Shown here: positions 36,555 to 45,226 of the stretch, piece by piece
Layout: the number at the start of each line of letters is the position of its first letter
Position numbering within the stretch: position 1 is the stretch's first letter
NCBI GenBank assembly: GCA_002787235.1
Contig: PCWG01000015.1
Location: forward strand, 62,001-126,000
DNA: 64,000 nt
DNA from: Nitrospinae bacterium CG11_big_fil_rev_8_21_14_0_20_45_15
Lineage (GTDB): Bacteria; Nitrospinota; Nitrospinia; Nitrospinales; VA-1
Direction: 5' to 3'
Translations under genes and position numbers: made by a program
Notes under the pieces: generated by a model
What the model was told of the DNA's origin: nothing
The model's database searches: none
The model's input: the letters and a program-made list of their open reading frames with translations, nothing else

Positions 36555-38237
36555 TTAGCCTGCTGTCAGGATCAAATCAACACACTCAGGCAACGGGTAC
36601 GGCTTACTGACATCGAAGATAAATTTTCCGCCCTCCTCCACCGTGGAAAAACCCGATCGTTGCAGGAACCGCAGACAGGGTTTATTTTTATCAGTCTGAA
36701 TATAATCAATATGTATTTTTTCCAGATGAATAGAACGCGCATATTCTATTGCAACGTAAAATAAAGACTCTTCAACGCAACGTCCCATCACACGACAACT
36801 GAGGAGGAAATCTACTAACCTCCCAACTTTTCCCTGATGTTCCATACTGATAATGCCAGTCAGACCGGAGTCTCCAAACTTATCCTGAACACGAACCAGC
36901 CATAAGTGATGGTTTTCATCGCGCTCCCAGTCTGCCAATTCGCTTTCAGTCAAACGCCGAGTGCGAAGATTCATCTGATTTGTTTTATTCAACAATTGCG
37001 TCGCACGTTGCCGATTGCCCTCACCAAGAGATTCCACCGTCACTTTGATGCCCAACGTCCGGAGCCATTCATCCAGAGTTCCCACGGATTGTCGCAGGTG
37101 CTTGCGCTGGTTTTCTTCCCGATACATTCGCAAGCGTTGAGCATCCTCTTCGCTGATTTGTGGACTATTGAAACAGGTCAGCTCTGACAGAGTTGTGGCG
37201 TACATCATTTTATCCTGTGGCCACTCCGGGACGAGAACCTCGGGCAATGCGTTTCTCACCCGCTCTCGTTCAATGGGATTGTCATCAATAAAAACAGCTG
37301 ACTGCAATCCCAGATTCAACTCTTCAAGAATTTCAATGATGTTCTGGGCCTTGTCCTCCCAGTTGATTCTCCAGGCAGAAAAATCTTCTTTTTTCAGAAG
37401 CATCTCAGGATGATTCTGAATGGCTTCCCAGCAGACCCCTTCCTCATTTTTACTGACGATTGCGAGAAGAATTCCCCGGCGCGTCAATGATTTAAGAACT
37501 CTCTGAAAATCTGCAAAAGCTTCTCCTGTCGGATCGTGTCCACCGAGTCGCAAATTTTTCCAACCCTCGTCCCCGACGATTCCCCCCCATAGCGTATCAT
37601 CGAGGTCGACAAGAATAATTTTTCGCGCGGACCCTGAGATTCCCGCCAGAGTTGATTTGACTTCAGCCACCGCAGATTTGAATACTTCATTGCCAAATGC
37701 GATTTTCCCCATGTACCAAAGTTTGGGGTTGCAAGCCTCTTTACCCGCCATCTGCATCCAGCGTCCTGCATTCAAAACATACACACCGGGAATTTTTTCC
37801 AGATTTTCCGCAAGCCGCAAATTCATACGACACAACAAATCCGTGAGTCCCGTTCCTTTCTTCATTTCCAGCATCCCATAGCCGCCAATGGATGCAGGCA
37901 AAGTCCACGAGGGAACCATGAGCACAGACACTTTTTGCGTGAGTTTAGACAGAGCCTCCGTATACGCGTCCACTTCAGCTAAAACGGTCTCGATCTCAAA
38001 GGGGTAGAAATCCAGTGCCCTTCGAAATGAATCTATCACCCCTTCCGGGCGTGTCCATACAAATGCCGAAGAATAGGATTCATTCCAGCATTCCGAGTTC
38101 TCATCCAGCAAAGTATGAATCACCTGTCCGTAAGGAGCCTGGACGGGAAGGATGCTCAAAGCATTCTTTAAATAACCCGCAAAACCACCCAGATTGAAAT
38201 CGGATAGCAGGAGGATTTTTTCAGACTCCCGACTCAT
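36555..38237 (-). CDS. FkbH-like HAD-IIIC protein
   Basis: A 560-aa FkbH-type protein: an N-terminal SGNH-like region (1-195), a HAD-IIIC domain starting VDLDDTLWGGIVGDEG (Asp211 nucleophile and Asp213), and a C-terminal GNAT-like domain (about 400-555; LLNKTNQMNLRTRRLT). FkbH proteins take 1,3-bisphosphoglycerate, dephosphorylate it and load glyceryl onto an acyl carrier protein. The ACP lies directly upstream with a 4-nt overlap, as that reaction requires. It may thus supply a C3 unit for a secondary metabolite or envelope decoration; product unknown. Confidence 0.92.
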   Translation of the reverse strand: MSRESEKILLLSDFNLGGFAGYLKNALSILPVQAPYGQVIHTLLDENSECWNESYSSAFVWTRPEGVIDSFRRALDFYPFEIETVLAEVDAYTEALSKLTQKVSVLMVPSWTLPASIGGYGMLEMKKGTGLTDLLCRMNLRLAENLEKIPGVYVLNAGRWMQMAGKEACNPKLWYMGKIAFGNEVFKSAVAEVKSTLAGISGSARKIILVDLDDTLWGGIVGDEGWKNLRLGGHDPTGEAFADFQRVLKSLTRRGILLAIVSKNEEGVCWEAIQNHPEMLLKKEDFSAWRINWEDKAQNIIEILEELNLGLQSAVFIDDNPIERERVRNALPEVLVPEWPQDKMMYATTLSELTCFNSPQISEEDAQRLRMYREENQRKHLRQSVGTLDEWLRTLGIKVTVESLGEGNRQRATQLLNKTNQMNLRTRRLTESELADWERDENHHLWLVRVQDKFGDSGLTGIISMEHQGKVGRLVDFLLSCRVMGRCVEESLFYVAIEYARSIHLEKIHIDYIQTDKNKPCLRFLQRSGFSTVEEGGKFIFDVSKPYPLPECVDLILTAG

Positions 38238-38536
38238 GCGCCATCACCGTTTACGCGAGCAACAATAAAGTCGGCCAGACGCCCGACACTCTTCAGAGGT
38301 TCCTGAGGATTTTCAAGTTCCTCGATCAAATTGATCGTCAAACCAAAATCAGTACTCATCCGGCCCTCCAGAGCGACCATAAAGTTTATCAAACCCAATG
38401 AATCCAGCTCACCCGCATCACCGAAAAGCAAAGTAAGTTCAGAGTTTTTAAGACGTTCCTCTTCCGCAAGCATCTCATTGACTTCTTCAATCGCTCCAAA
38501 GATGGACTTCAATGCACGTTCCCTTAGTTCCGACAT
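38234..38536 (-). CDS. acyl carrier protein
   Basis: A 100-aa carrier protein. LDSLGLINFMVAL carries the Ser46 that takes the phosphopantetheine arm, inside the usual DSL motif at the start of helix 2. It is stand-alone and not part of the fatty-acid fab cluster. Its stop overlaps the FkbH-like start as ATGA. It is the first gene of the minus-strand unit ACP-FkbH-GNAT-deacetylase, and the likely glyceryl carrier. Confidence 0.92.
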   Translation of the reverse strand: MSELRERALKSIFGAIEEVNEMLAEEERLKNSELTLLFGDAGELDSLGLINFMVALEGRMSTDFGLTINLIEELENPQEPLKSVGRLADFIVARVNGDGA

Positions 38537-38623
38537 TTTATAAATTATTCTCCGTTTAAAATGAAACCTAAAAGGAAACTATCAAATTATTGAAGATTCT
38601 CATAAAATAATTTCCAAGACCCC

Positions 38624-38661
38624 GCTGTCCGGTTAGAATAAACGCATATCTGGGCTGTCCG
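38624..38661. repeat. two GCTGTCCG direct repeats 30 bp apart
   Basis: GCTGTCCG at 38624-38631 and again at 38654-38661, in the 234-nt divergent region between the ACP gene (-) and the hotdog-SDR gene (+). The 30-bp spacing is close to three helical turns, as for paired operator half-sites. No regulator is known; weak. Confidence 0.25.
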
Positions 38662-38770
38662 TCACACCCCGTTTCTTAAGTTTTAAAATGATGTTCGAAC
38701 TCAGGGCTTTAACTCTTAAAGTTTCCAAAAAAAAACACTCTGACTTTCGTCGACTCAACAGGAAAGAAAA

Positions 38771-40186
38771 TTGACAGAACATAAATTCAACCTTGCAGAC
38801 CAACAACGATTTGCCCGGTTATCCGGTGATTACAATCCGGCTCATATCGATCCCGTCAAAGCCCGCAGGCTCATTTTTGGACGCCCGGTTGTTCACGGTA
38901 TCCACGCTTTGTTATGGAGCCTGGAAGATACGCTAAAGGAAAAAACAGGTCCACTGCAACTCTTGAAGTTGAAAGTCTCCTTCAAACGAGCGATCGGCAT
39001 CGAAGAAAACGTTTCCATTCTAAAAAAGAAAGAAACACCGGGTCAGATCGAATGGCAATTGGCAACCGATGTGGCACCCTCCGCTCATGTCATTGTCTCA
39101 TACGCAGTCATGCATAAAACAGATCAAAACAACTTCCTTATCGAAGGTCTGCCTCCGAAAACTGATTGCAAAGATCTTGACGCCAAACAAATCGAACGAG
39201 CCAAAGGCCACTTGGAGTTGTATTTCGCTAAAAAAGAAATGCAGAAGCAATTTCCTAATTTGACACAATTATTACCGCCTTGCCAATTGGCACAATTACT
39301 GTCTTTAACACGACTCGTAGGCATGAAGTGTCCCGGCCTGCATTCTATTTTTTCAGATTTGAATCTACAATTCTCGGACAGGTTTCAAGCTTCTCCGCAC
39401 TTGCAATTCAACGTGACCCGCTACGAGCCACGGATCTCACTCGCGGACATAACGGTTTCTTCTTCGGGTATGGAGGGCAACCTGCAGGCTTTCTTACGCC
39501 CTGCCCTGCAAGTTCAAGAATCTTATGCCCAATTGAGCCAAAAAATTCAAGCTTTGGAATTTTCCCAACAGAATGCGCTGGTCGTTGGTGGTTCCAGAGG
39601 TTTGGGAGAAGTCACAGCAAAACTGCTCGCCGCCGGAGGAGCTAAAACAACTATCACTTACAATCAAGGGGCCGAGGAAGCGCAAGCCATTGTGGATGAA
39701 GTCACTCTTGCAGGCGGAAAAATCCAATCTGTCCATTTTGACATTCTGAGTCCCAAAACCATTGGAGAAAATATAACCCATCTCTACTATTTTCCCACAC
39801 CCTATATCCACGCAGGAGCCCATCGTTCCTTTTCTTACCGATTGTTCTCAGAATTTTGTGATTATTATGTGGGCGGATTCCTCAATACGGTACGCAAGGT
39901 ACAGGAAAACAGCCGGAGCCCATTGAAATGTTTTTATCCATCATCCATCGCTGTTGACGAGTTACCGCCCAATATGGGGGAGTACTCTGCCGCTAAAATA
40001 GCAGGTGAAACGCTATGCACCTGGTTGATGAAAACGGACCCGCAGTTGAGTATCTTTCAGACCCGGCTTCCAAGAACTCAAACCGACCAGACGGCGAGCC
40101 TGTTGCCCGCAGATAAAGATCATCCGACCTCACTCATGCTGAAACACCTGCGCCGCTTTCAGGACGAAAAATTCAAGACTCCCTAA
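38771..40186 (+). CDS. double-hotdog (MaoC) fused to SDR reductase
   Basis: A 471-aa fusion. Residues 1-120 are a MaoC/R-hydratase hotdog with LSGDYNPAHID (catalytic Asp and His) and FGRPVVHG. Residues 125-260 look like a second, degenerate hotdog. Residues 270-465 are a short-chain dehydrogenase with VVGGSRGLGE (NADP loop) and YSAAKIAGE (YxxxK). The usual NNAG is replaced by an IHAGAH-type segment. It should hydrate/dehydrate and reduce an acyl-thioester, perhaps on the nearby ACP. The start is TTG 38771, backed by AGGAAAG just upstream and by the hotdog fold starting right there. Confidence 0.85.
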   Translation: MTEHKFNLADQQRFARLSGDYNPAHIDPVKARRLIFGRPVVHGIHALLWSLEDTLKEKTGPLQLLKLKVSFKRAIGIEENVSILKKKETPGQIEWQLATDVAPSAHVIVSYAVMHKTDQNNFLIEGLPPKTDCKDLDAKQIERAKGHLELYFAKKEMQKQFPNLTQLLPPCQLAQLLSLTRLVGMKCPGLHSIFSDLNLQFSDRFQASPHLQFNVTRYEPRISLADITVSSSGMEGNLQAFLRPALQVQESYAQLSQKIQALEFSQQNALVVGGSRGLGEVTAKLLAAGGAKTTITYNQGAEEAQAIVDEVTLAGGKIQSVHFDILSPKTIGENITHLYYFPTPYIHAGAHRSFSYRLFSEFCDYYVGGFLNTVRKVQENSRSPLKCFYPSSIAVDELPPNMGEYSAAKIAGETLCTWLMKTDPQLSIFQTRLPRTQTDQTASLLPADKDHPTSLMLKHLRRFQDEKFKTP

Positions 40187-40312
40187 AGGCCCGTTAATCG
40201 CAAAAGGCAGTTCTCATAGATTCAGAAAAAATCATATTGATCTGGGAAATTATTGAGTAACCTGATACAATCCATGGGCAAGTCGCAGTTTGGTCCCACC
40301 TGATTGATTTTA

Positions 40313-40332
40313 AAAATTGCTTCTGCAATTTT
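40313..40332. terminator. 8-bp hairpin between the hotdog-SDR gene and ahcY
   Basis: AAAATTGC, loop TTCT, GCAATTTT, 127 nt past the stop at 40186 and 99 nt before ahcY. The T-run lies inside the stem arm. It could end the upstream transcript or fold in the ahcY leader. Confidence 0.3.
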
Positions 40333-40430
40333 CGTTCATGCAGGGCATTTAAATATACTGAATCCGTGCGTTTCATTCACACAACCCATAAATTTCAAAC
40401 AACATACAGTCTCACTAAAAGGAGAAAATA

Positions 40431-41732
40431 ATGAGCTCAACCCTCGCTACACAAGATTATAAGGTCAAGGACATTTCTCTGGCCGAATGGGGCCGAGAAG
40501 AAATCATTCTTGCCGAAAAGGAAATGCCGGGCCTCATGGCTTTGCGTGAAAAATACAGCGAGAGCAAACCGCTCAAGGGAGCACGAATAGCCGGTTCCTT
40601 GCACATGACAATCCAAACTGCCGTACTGATGGAAACCCTCGTCGCATTGGGTGCCGAGGTGCGATGGGCATCTTGCAATATTTTCTCCACTCAAGATCAT
40701 GCCGCCGCCGCAATGGCAAAGGCTGGCATTCCTGTATTTGCATGGAAAGGGGAAACGGAAGAAGAATATTGGGACTGTACCGCGCAAACCCTTTTGTTCA
40801 AAGACGGCCCCAATATGATTCTGGATGATGGCGGTGACTTGACCGGCTACGTACATAAAAACCATCCTGAATTACTGGATAACATTCGTGGCGTAACAGA
40901 GGAAACCACTACAGGGGTTCATCATCTCTACAAGATGCTCAAAGAGGGTTCTCTCAAATTACCCGCAATGAATGTCAATGATTCTGTCACGAAATCGAAA
41001 TTCGACAATTTATATGGTTGTCGAGAGTCTTTGGCAGATGGAATCAAACGTGCGACGGACATCATGATTGCGGGGAAAATTGTCGTGGTCGCGGGTTATG
41101 GCGATGTCGGCAAAGGATGCGCTGATGCAATGAAAAGCCTGGGAGCTCGAGTCCTTGTCACTGAAATTGACCCCATCTGCGCCTTACAAGCCGCAATGGA
41201 AGGTTATCAGGTAACCACTATGGAAGAAACCCTTGCTGAAGGCGACATTTTCGTTACCACGACCGGTTGCAAGGATATCATCCTGATCGACCATATGGAG
41301 AAAATGAAAGACTCTGCCATCGTCTGCAACATCGGACACTTTGACATAGAGATTCAAGTCGATGCCTTGAACAAATTTCCGGGCATCATAAAAAAAGAAA
41401 TCAAACCACAAGTGGATAAATATACATTTCCAGACGGTCACTCTATCATTCTTTTGGCGGAAGGACGTTTGGTCAACCTTGGATGCGCCACCGGTCATCC
41501 CTCTTTCGTAATGTCCAATTCATTCACCAATCAGGTTCTGGCTCAAATCGAACTGTATACGAAAAAATATGAGGTAGGGGTTTATACCTTGCCCAAGCTT
41601 CTGGACGAAGAAGTGGCTCGTTTGCATCTGCAAAAACTGGGTGTGAAACTCACCAAGCTTTCAGCAGAGCAAGCAGACTATCTGAACCTGGATGTGAACG
41701 GTCCTTTCAAACCCGAGCATTACCGCTATTGA
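40431..41732 (+). CDS. ahcY: S-adenosylhomocysteinase
   Basis: SAHase (433 aa) splits S-adenosylhomocysteine to adenosine and homocysteine, removing the inhibitor left by SAM-dependent methylations. Family blocks include [14 protein letters not shown], the NAD loop [28 protein letters not shown] with the catalytic Lys/Asp region, and the C-terminal [10 protein letters not shown]. Length is that of the short bacterial/eukaryotic type. A good AAGGAG lies 7 nt before ATG 40431. The gene stands alone; a perfect hairpin follows at 41750-41773. Confidence 0.98.
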   Translation: MSSTLATQDYKVKDISLAEWGREEIILAEKEMPGLMALREKYSESKPLKGARIAGSLHMTIQTAVLMETLVALGAEVRWASCNIFSTQDHAAAAMAKAGIPVFAWKGETEEEYWDCTAQTLLFKDGPNMILDDGGDLTGYVHKNHPELLDNIRGVTEETTTGVHHLYKMLKEGSLKLPAMNVNDSVTKSKFDNLYGCRESLADGIKRATDIMIAGKIVVVAGYGDVGKGCADAMKSLGARVLVTEIDPICALQAAMEGYQVTTMEETLAEGDIFVTTTGCKDIILIDHMEKMKDSAIVCNIGHFDIEIQVDALNKFPGIIKKEIKPQVDKYTFPDGHSIILLAEGRLVNLGCATGHPSFVMSNSFTNQVLAQIELYTKKYEVGVYTLPKLLDEEVARLHLQKLGVKLTKLSAEQADYLNLDVNGPFKPEHYRY

Positions 41733-41749
41733 TCCGGGAGATATTTCAA

Positions 41750-41773
41750 CCAGTGCCCCTTTGGGGGCACTGG
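41750..41773. terminator. perfect 10-bp GC-rich hairpin after ahcY
   Basis: CCAGTGCCCC (41750-41759), loop TTTG, GGGGCACTGG (41764-41773), 18 nt past the ahcY stop and between convergent genes. It is a very stable stem but no U-tract follows. Confidence 0.55.
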
Positions 41774-41847
41774 ACTTGAAGCAACACACTATCAAGTAGA
41801 TAAAAGGTATACTCCTCTAACCCCAGAAAGATTTTGCCTGTTTGTTG

Positions 41848-42072
41848 CTAAGCAGACAATTCAGGACTCGCCGCCAGATGTATCCAGCCCTTTTTCTTTC
41901 CATTCCGCCAAGTGATACGTAGCCACTCGCCTTTCCTTTTGATGATCTGAACACGACTGCCGGCAGGCAAACGATTACAGCATTCCCCCTGTGGTTTCAG
42001 GAAAATGGAGTGTGCTTTTTCAAGAATTAGAGACGTTTCCATAAAAGTGGGAGCGGGCTTGCCAATCAGCAA
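41848..42072 (-). CDS. small SH3-domain protein
   Basis: A 74-aa protein, most of it one bacterial SH3 domain (LPAGSRVQIIKRKGEWLRI followed by KKGWIH). The start is uncertain: the longest frame begins at TTG 42072, while ATG 42042 gives 64 aa beginning METSLILEK. No signal peptide is seen. It resembles the domains of the secreted SH3 protein at 25652. It lies 50 nt after the M48 protease gene on the same strand and may be its last operon member. Confidence 0.55.
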   Translation of the reverse strand: MLIGKPAPTFMETSLILEKAHSIFLKPQGECCNRLPAGSRVQIIKRKGEWLRITWRNGKKKGWIHLAASPELSA

Positions 42073-42122
42073 TCAAAACCCTGAATCACATTCTTAAAGA
42101 AAGTTGAGTACTATCGGGTCTT

Positions 42123-43292
42123 TTAGCGCGGACGATTGGGAGATGCCGGCATTACATCTTCGGCAGGAATTTGCGAAATCTCGGGAATTTCAGGCATGGA
42201 TGCCGGCTTTCTCTTCGAAGCGGTCGTATCCGGTTCATTCTTCATGCTGACAATTTGGAGCCCTGGATAAACCCCTTTGCGGATGATTTTAATCAATTCG
42301 CCGGGTTTCAGAGGATCGTCCATCTTCATCCCATTGAGTACCGCGATTTCCAAATCCATCTGCGGGTCTTTCAACTCACGCTCGGCAATTTTCGTGTAGG
42401 TATCTCCTGCCTGAACTTCATAAATATCAATATATTTTTCATCAAAATAGCGTTGATCATTGGCGTGGCGCTTGCCATTATAAGGCAGACCTTTGATGAT
42501 CCTCAAATAGTCTTCTCGCTTGTCTTTTAAATCATGTGAGCGACGCACCAGCGAACTGGAAAACTGATCTGCCTGAATGATCCGGTCTTTGGTATCGGGA
42601 TGGGTTGCCTGAAAGCCATGATAGGCTTGCCCTGTCATGATTTCATTCTGGCGCAGGTTTTTCAAAAAATGGACCATGCGTTCGGGGTTGTAGCCTGCCT
42701 CCATGGCGTTGTACATCCCCTGTTGATCCGATTCCAACTCAGCTTCTCTACCGTAGCCCAAGTTGATCTGGTTGAACATGGCCGAGCTGACCATCAACCA
42801 TTGTCCTGCATTTTTGGGGCTAGCTATGGCACCACCCAGACTGAGTATCTGCGCGCCAATGCTTCGCAACATCAATTTTGCACCATGATGGAATATGACA
42901 TGACCGATTTCATGTCCCAGAACCCCTGCAAGCTCAGCTTCACTGTTGAGGGTCGCTAAAATGCCTGTGGTTATGTAGATGTACCCTCCAGGAAGGGCAA
43001 ATGCATTGATGTCAGAACTGTTGACTACCCTGAAGAAATACTTTTGAAAAACCTTATCCGATAACTGCGACACCAGCTTCTGCCCCACATCATTGACATA
43101 GAGCTGGAGCTTCTTGTCCTGATACAAACCATACTGCTGAATAATTTGCGGATCAGCCTCTCGCCCCATTGTCAACTCGGTTTCCTCGGAAATAAATGGA
43201 ACCGCCCCGACAATTTCAACGGTGCATAAATTTACTGCAAATCCCCAAAAAGCAAGCACCGTAAAAATAATAAATTTTCCAAAAATTTTCAT
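42123..43292 (-). CDS. secreted M48 zinc protease with LysM domain
   Basis: A 389-aa exported metalloprotease. A signal peptide (about 1-31) precedes the M48 domain with HEIGH (His127, Glu128, His131) and a downstream EAELESD third-ligand motif. A LysM-like domain (about 295-345; VQAGDTYTKIAERE) binds peptidoglycan, and a Pro-rich tail follows. It resembles BepA/LoiP-type periplasmic proteases that do quality control of outer-membrane proteins. The TPR protein at 43313, directly upstream in the same strand (20 nt gap), may work with it. Confidence 0.92.
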   Translation of the reverse strand: MKIFGKFIIFTVLAFWGFAVNLCTVEIVGAVPFISEETELTMGREADPQIIQQYGLYQDKKLQLYVNDVGQKLVSQLSDKVFQKYFFRVVNSSDINAFALPGGYIYITTGILATLNSEAELAGVLGHEIGHVIFHHGAKLMLRSIGAQILSLGGAIASPKNAGQWLMVSSAMFNQINLGYGREAELESDQQGMYNAMEAGYNPERMVHFLKNLRQNEIMTGQAYHGFQATHPDTKDRIIQADQFSSSLVRRSHDLKDKREDYLRIIKGLPYNGKRHANDQRYFDEKYIDIYEVQAGDTYTKIAERELKDPQMDLEIAVLNGMKMDDPLKPGELIKIIRKGVYPGLQIVSMKNEPDTTASKRKPASMPEIPEISQIPAEDVMPASPNRPR

Positions 43293-43312
43293 ACACTTTA
43301 ACTCGTGTCTAT

Positions 43313-44005
43313 CTATCCTGCGGTTTTTTCCAACTCCTGAATACGTTGGTCTACTCGACTCAATTGCTCACGTCCCTGAAATTTATTTTGCATTTGCCGT
43401 AAAACCATCAACGCACCCTGGGTATCTCCATCCAGCTGATAGCAACGCGCCAGACTGAAATAAACTTCCATAAATGCCGCTGACTCAGGATCATCCACCA
43501 AAGAACGGTAGATTTCGATTGCCTTTTTATATTCCTTTTTTCCTTCAAGAGATGAAGCAACACCCACTTTAGCGACTTGATACGGAGTATCGCCCTGTTT
43601 GGTTTCAGCTAAAATAGAACGGTATAGTTTTTCCGCTTCAGCGTATTTCTTTTCATCAAATAAAGCATCTGCCAGAATGAGTCCCGCTCTGTGTTTGTAA
43701 ACACCGCTATCAATCTGGTTGTAAATTTTCTCCAATTCATCAATCGATGCCTTGGTCGAGTCTTTTTTATCCGAGGTGCGTGACTCGCTCATCTTCAGGA
43801 GCAGTGTTTCCTGAGCCTCCGCATTTGAATTCTGCATTGCTTCCAGCCCCACTACTGCGAATACGACCAACATCAATCCAACGCCAATAGCGATCAAAGT
43901 GGGTTGTCGGTCCGCCCAATAATGCACGACCCTTTCCGTGTAAGTAAGAAATTGATCTGGGGTTTTGAGTATTTCTTTACGCGTAACTCTGTGTTCTTTA
44001 GACAT
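43313..44005 (-). CDS. membrane-anchored TPR protein (YfgM-like)
   Basis: A 230-aa protein: cytoplasmic N-terminus, one membrane helix (about 36-56; TLIAIGVGLMLVVFAVVG) and three to four TPR units in the periplasm (about 85-220). Order and length resemble YfgM, a periplasmic TPR partner of the SecYEG/PpiD chaperone network. It is the first gene of a unit with the M48/LysM protease (20 nt gap), fitting envelope protein quality control. It is divergent from gpsA. Confidence 0.8.
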   Translation of the reverse strand: MSKEHRVTRKEILKTPDQFLTYTERVVHYWADRQPTLIAIGVGLMLVVFAVVGLEAMQNSNAEAQETLLLKMSESRTSDKKDSTKASIDELEKIYNQIDSGVYKHRAGLILADALFDEKKYAEAEKLYRSILAETKQGDTPYQVAKVGVASSLEGKKEYKKAIEIYRSLVDDPESAAFMEVYFSLARCYQLDGDTQGALMVLRQMQNKFQGREQLSRVDQRIQELEKTAG

Positions 44006-44162
44006 GGATCGTTTGATTTATGGTTGATGTGTTATGGAATAAAAACAAATTTCAAGTGCGGGATGTGATATTTGCTGTTAATTAATTAGATCATAAAGAA
44101 TTTATGCGAACAAGTGAATTCTCCCTGCAATTTGAACTGTGGCGTAAAGCCCCTGTATTCGC

Positions 44163-44168
44163 TATAAT
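44163..44168 (+). promoter_or_regulatory. -10 box for gpsA
   Basis: An exact TATAAT, 35 nt before ATG 44204, in the divergent region upstream of gpsA. No good -35 is found at 16-18 bp, so it is a moderate call. Confidence 0.4.
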
Positions 44169-44203
44169 CTTTCGACTATTAACACTTCGCTCAATTCTTG
44201 ATC

Positions 44204-45226
44204 ATGCAAACACAGGACATTTCAGTCATCGGAGCAGGTAGCTGGGGAACAGCACTGGCTCTTAACTTATCAAAAAATTACAAGCATGTCGATTTATGGG
44301 TTTTTGAGGATGAACTTTGCAGTATCATCCAGAAAACGCATCAAAATGAATGGTTCCTCCCGGATATTGATCTGCCATCAAACATTCAGGCAACTTCCGA
44401 TCTGGAAATAGCTGTAAGAAATCGACCGGTTCTTATCCTTGCCGTTCCCACGCATTTTGTTTCCCAGATCGCGCAAAAGCTTAGACCTTTTCTGGTTCCA
44501 AATTGCTTGATCATCAATGCGGGTAAGGGTATCGAAAACGACACCTTAAGAACGATTCATCAAATTCTTGAGCACGAATTGCCACCTTCAATAGATACGG
44601 CAACCATTTCCGGCCCCACATTTGCGCTTGAAATTGCCAAAGGAGCACCTTCTGCTTTGGTTGCAGCCGCAAATACCATGGAAACGGCTGAGCGGGTCCA
44701 AAAAATCATGTCGGGACCTCGCCTGAAAGTCTTTGCCAGTTCAGATCTGATGGGCGTCGAAACAGGTGGCGCGTTGAAAAATGTAATCGCCATTGCGGCA
44801 GGTATCTCCGACGGACTCCAACTGGGTCACAACGCCCGTGCCGCTCTCATCACTCGTGGGCTTGTCGAAATTTCCCGCATTGGAACAGCTTTGGGCGCAC
44901 GCCCGGAAACTTTTTCGGGTCTCTCCGGGATGGGTGATCTGGTACTCACCTGCACAGGTGATTTGAGCAGAAATCGTACCGTGGGATTAAAATTGGGTCA
45001 AGGTCAGTCGCTAAAAGAGATCATGTCTAATATGAAAATGGTGGCGGAGGGAGTCAAAACAGTTAAATCTGCGCATGATTTAAAGAAAAAATTCAACCTT
45101 CAAGCCTCGGTCATAGAAGAAACCTACCAAATTTTGTATGAAGATAAATCTCCATCTGAAGCACTGAAAGATTTAATGAAAGTCAATATCACTTCAGAAT
45201 TTTCCGGCGTACGAGGACTGTCATGA
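44204..45226 (+). CDS. gpsA: glycerol-3-phosphate dehydrogenase [NAD(P)+]
   Basis: GpsA (340 aa) reduces dihydroxyacetone phosphate to sn-glycerol-3-phosphate, the backbone of phospholipids. The N-terminal SVIGAGSWGTALA binds NAD(P)H; NAGKGIE, the GPTFALEIAKG segment and GALKNVIAIAAGI with the catalytic Lys are all present. The start is ATG 44204; an in-frame TTG at 44198 is less likely. Its stop overlaps larB as ATGA, an unusual but clear pairing. Confidence 0.97.
   Translation: MQTQDISVIGAGSWGTALALNLSKNYKHVDLWVFEDELCSIIQKTHQNEWFLPDIDLPSNIQATSDLEIAVRNRPVLILAVPTHFVSQIAQKLRPFLVPNCLIINAGKGIENDTLRTIHQILEHELPPSIDTATISGPTFALEIAKGAPSALVAAANTMETAERVQKIMSGPRLKVFASSDLMGVETGGALKNVIAIAAGISDGLQLGHNARAALITRGLVEISRIGTALGARPETFSGLSGMGDLVLTCTGDLSRNRTVGLKLGQGQSLKEIMSNMKMVAEGVKTVKSAHDLKKKFNLQASVIEETYQILYEDKSPSEALKDLMKVNITSEFSGVRGLS

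Noticed and set aside
40187-40430. SAH riboswitch upstream of ahcY
   Set aside because: No SAH-riboswitch core sequence is visible; only a plain 8-bp hairpin is present.
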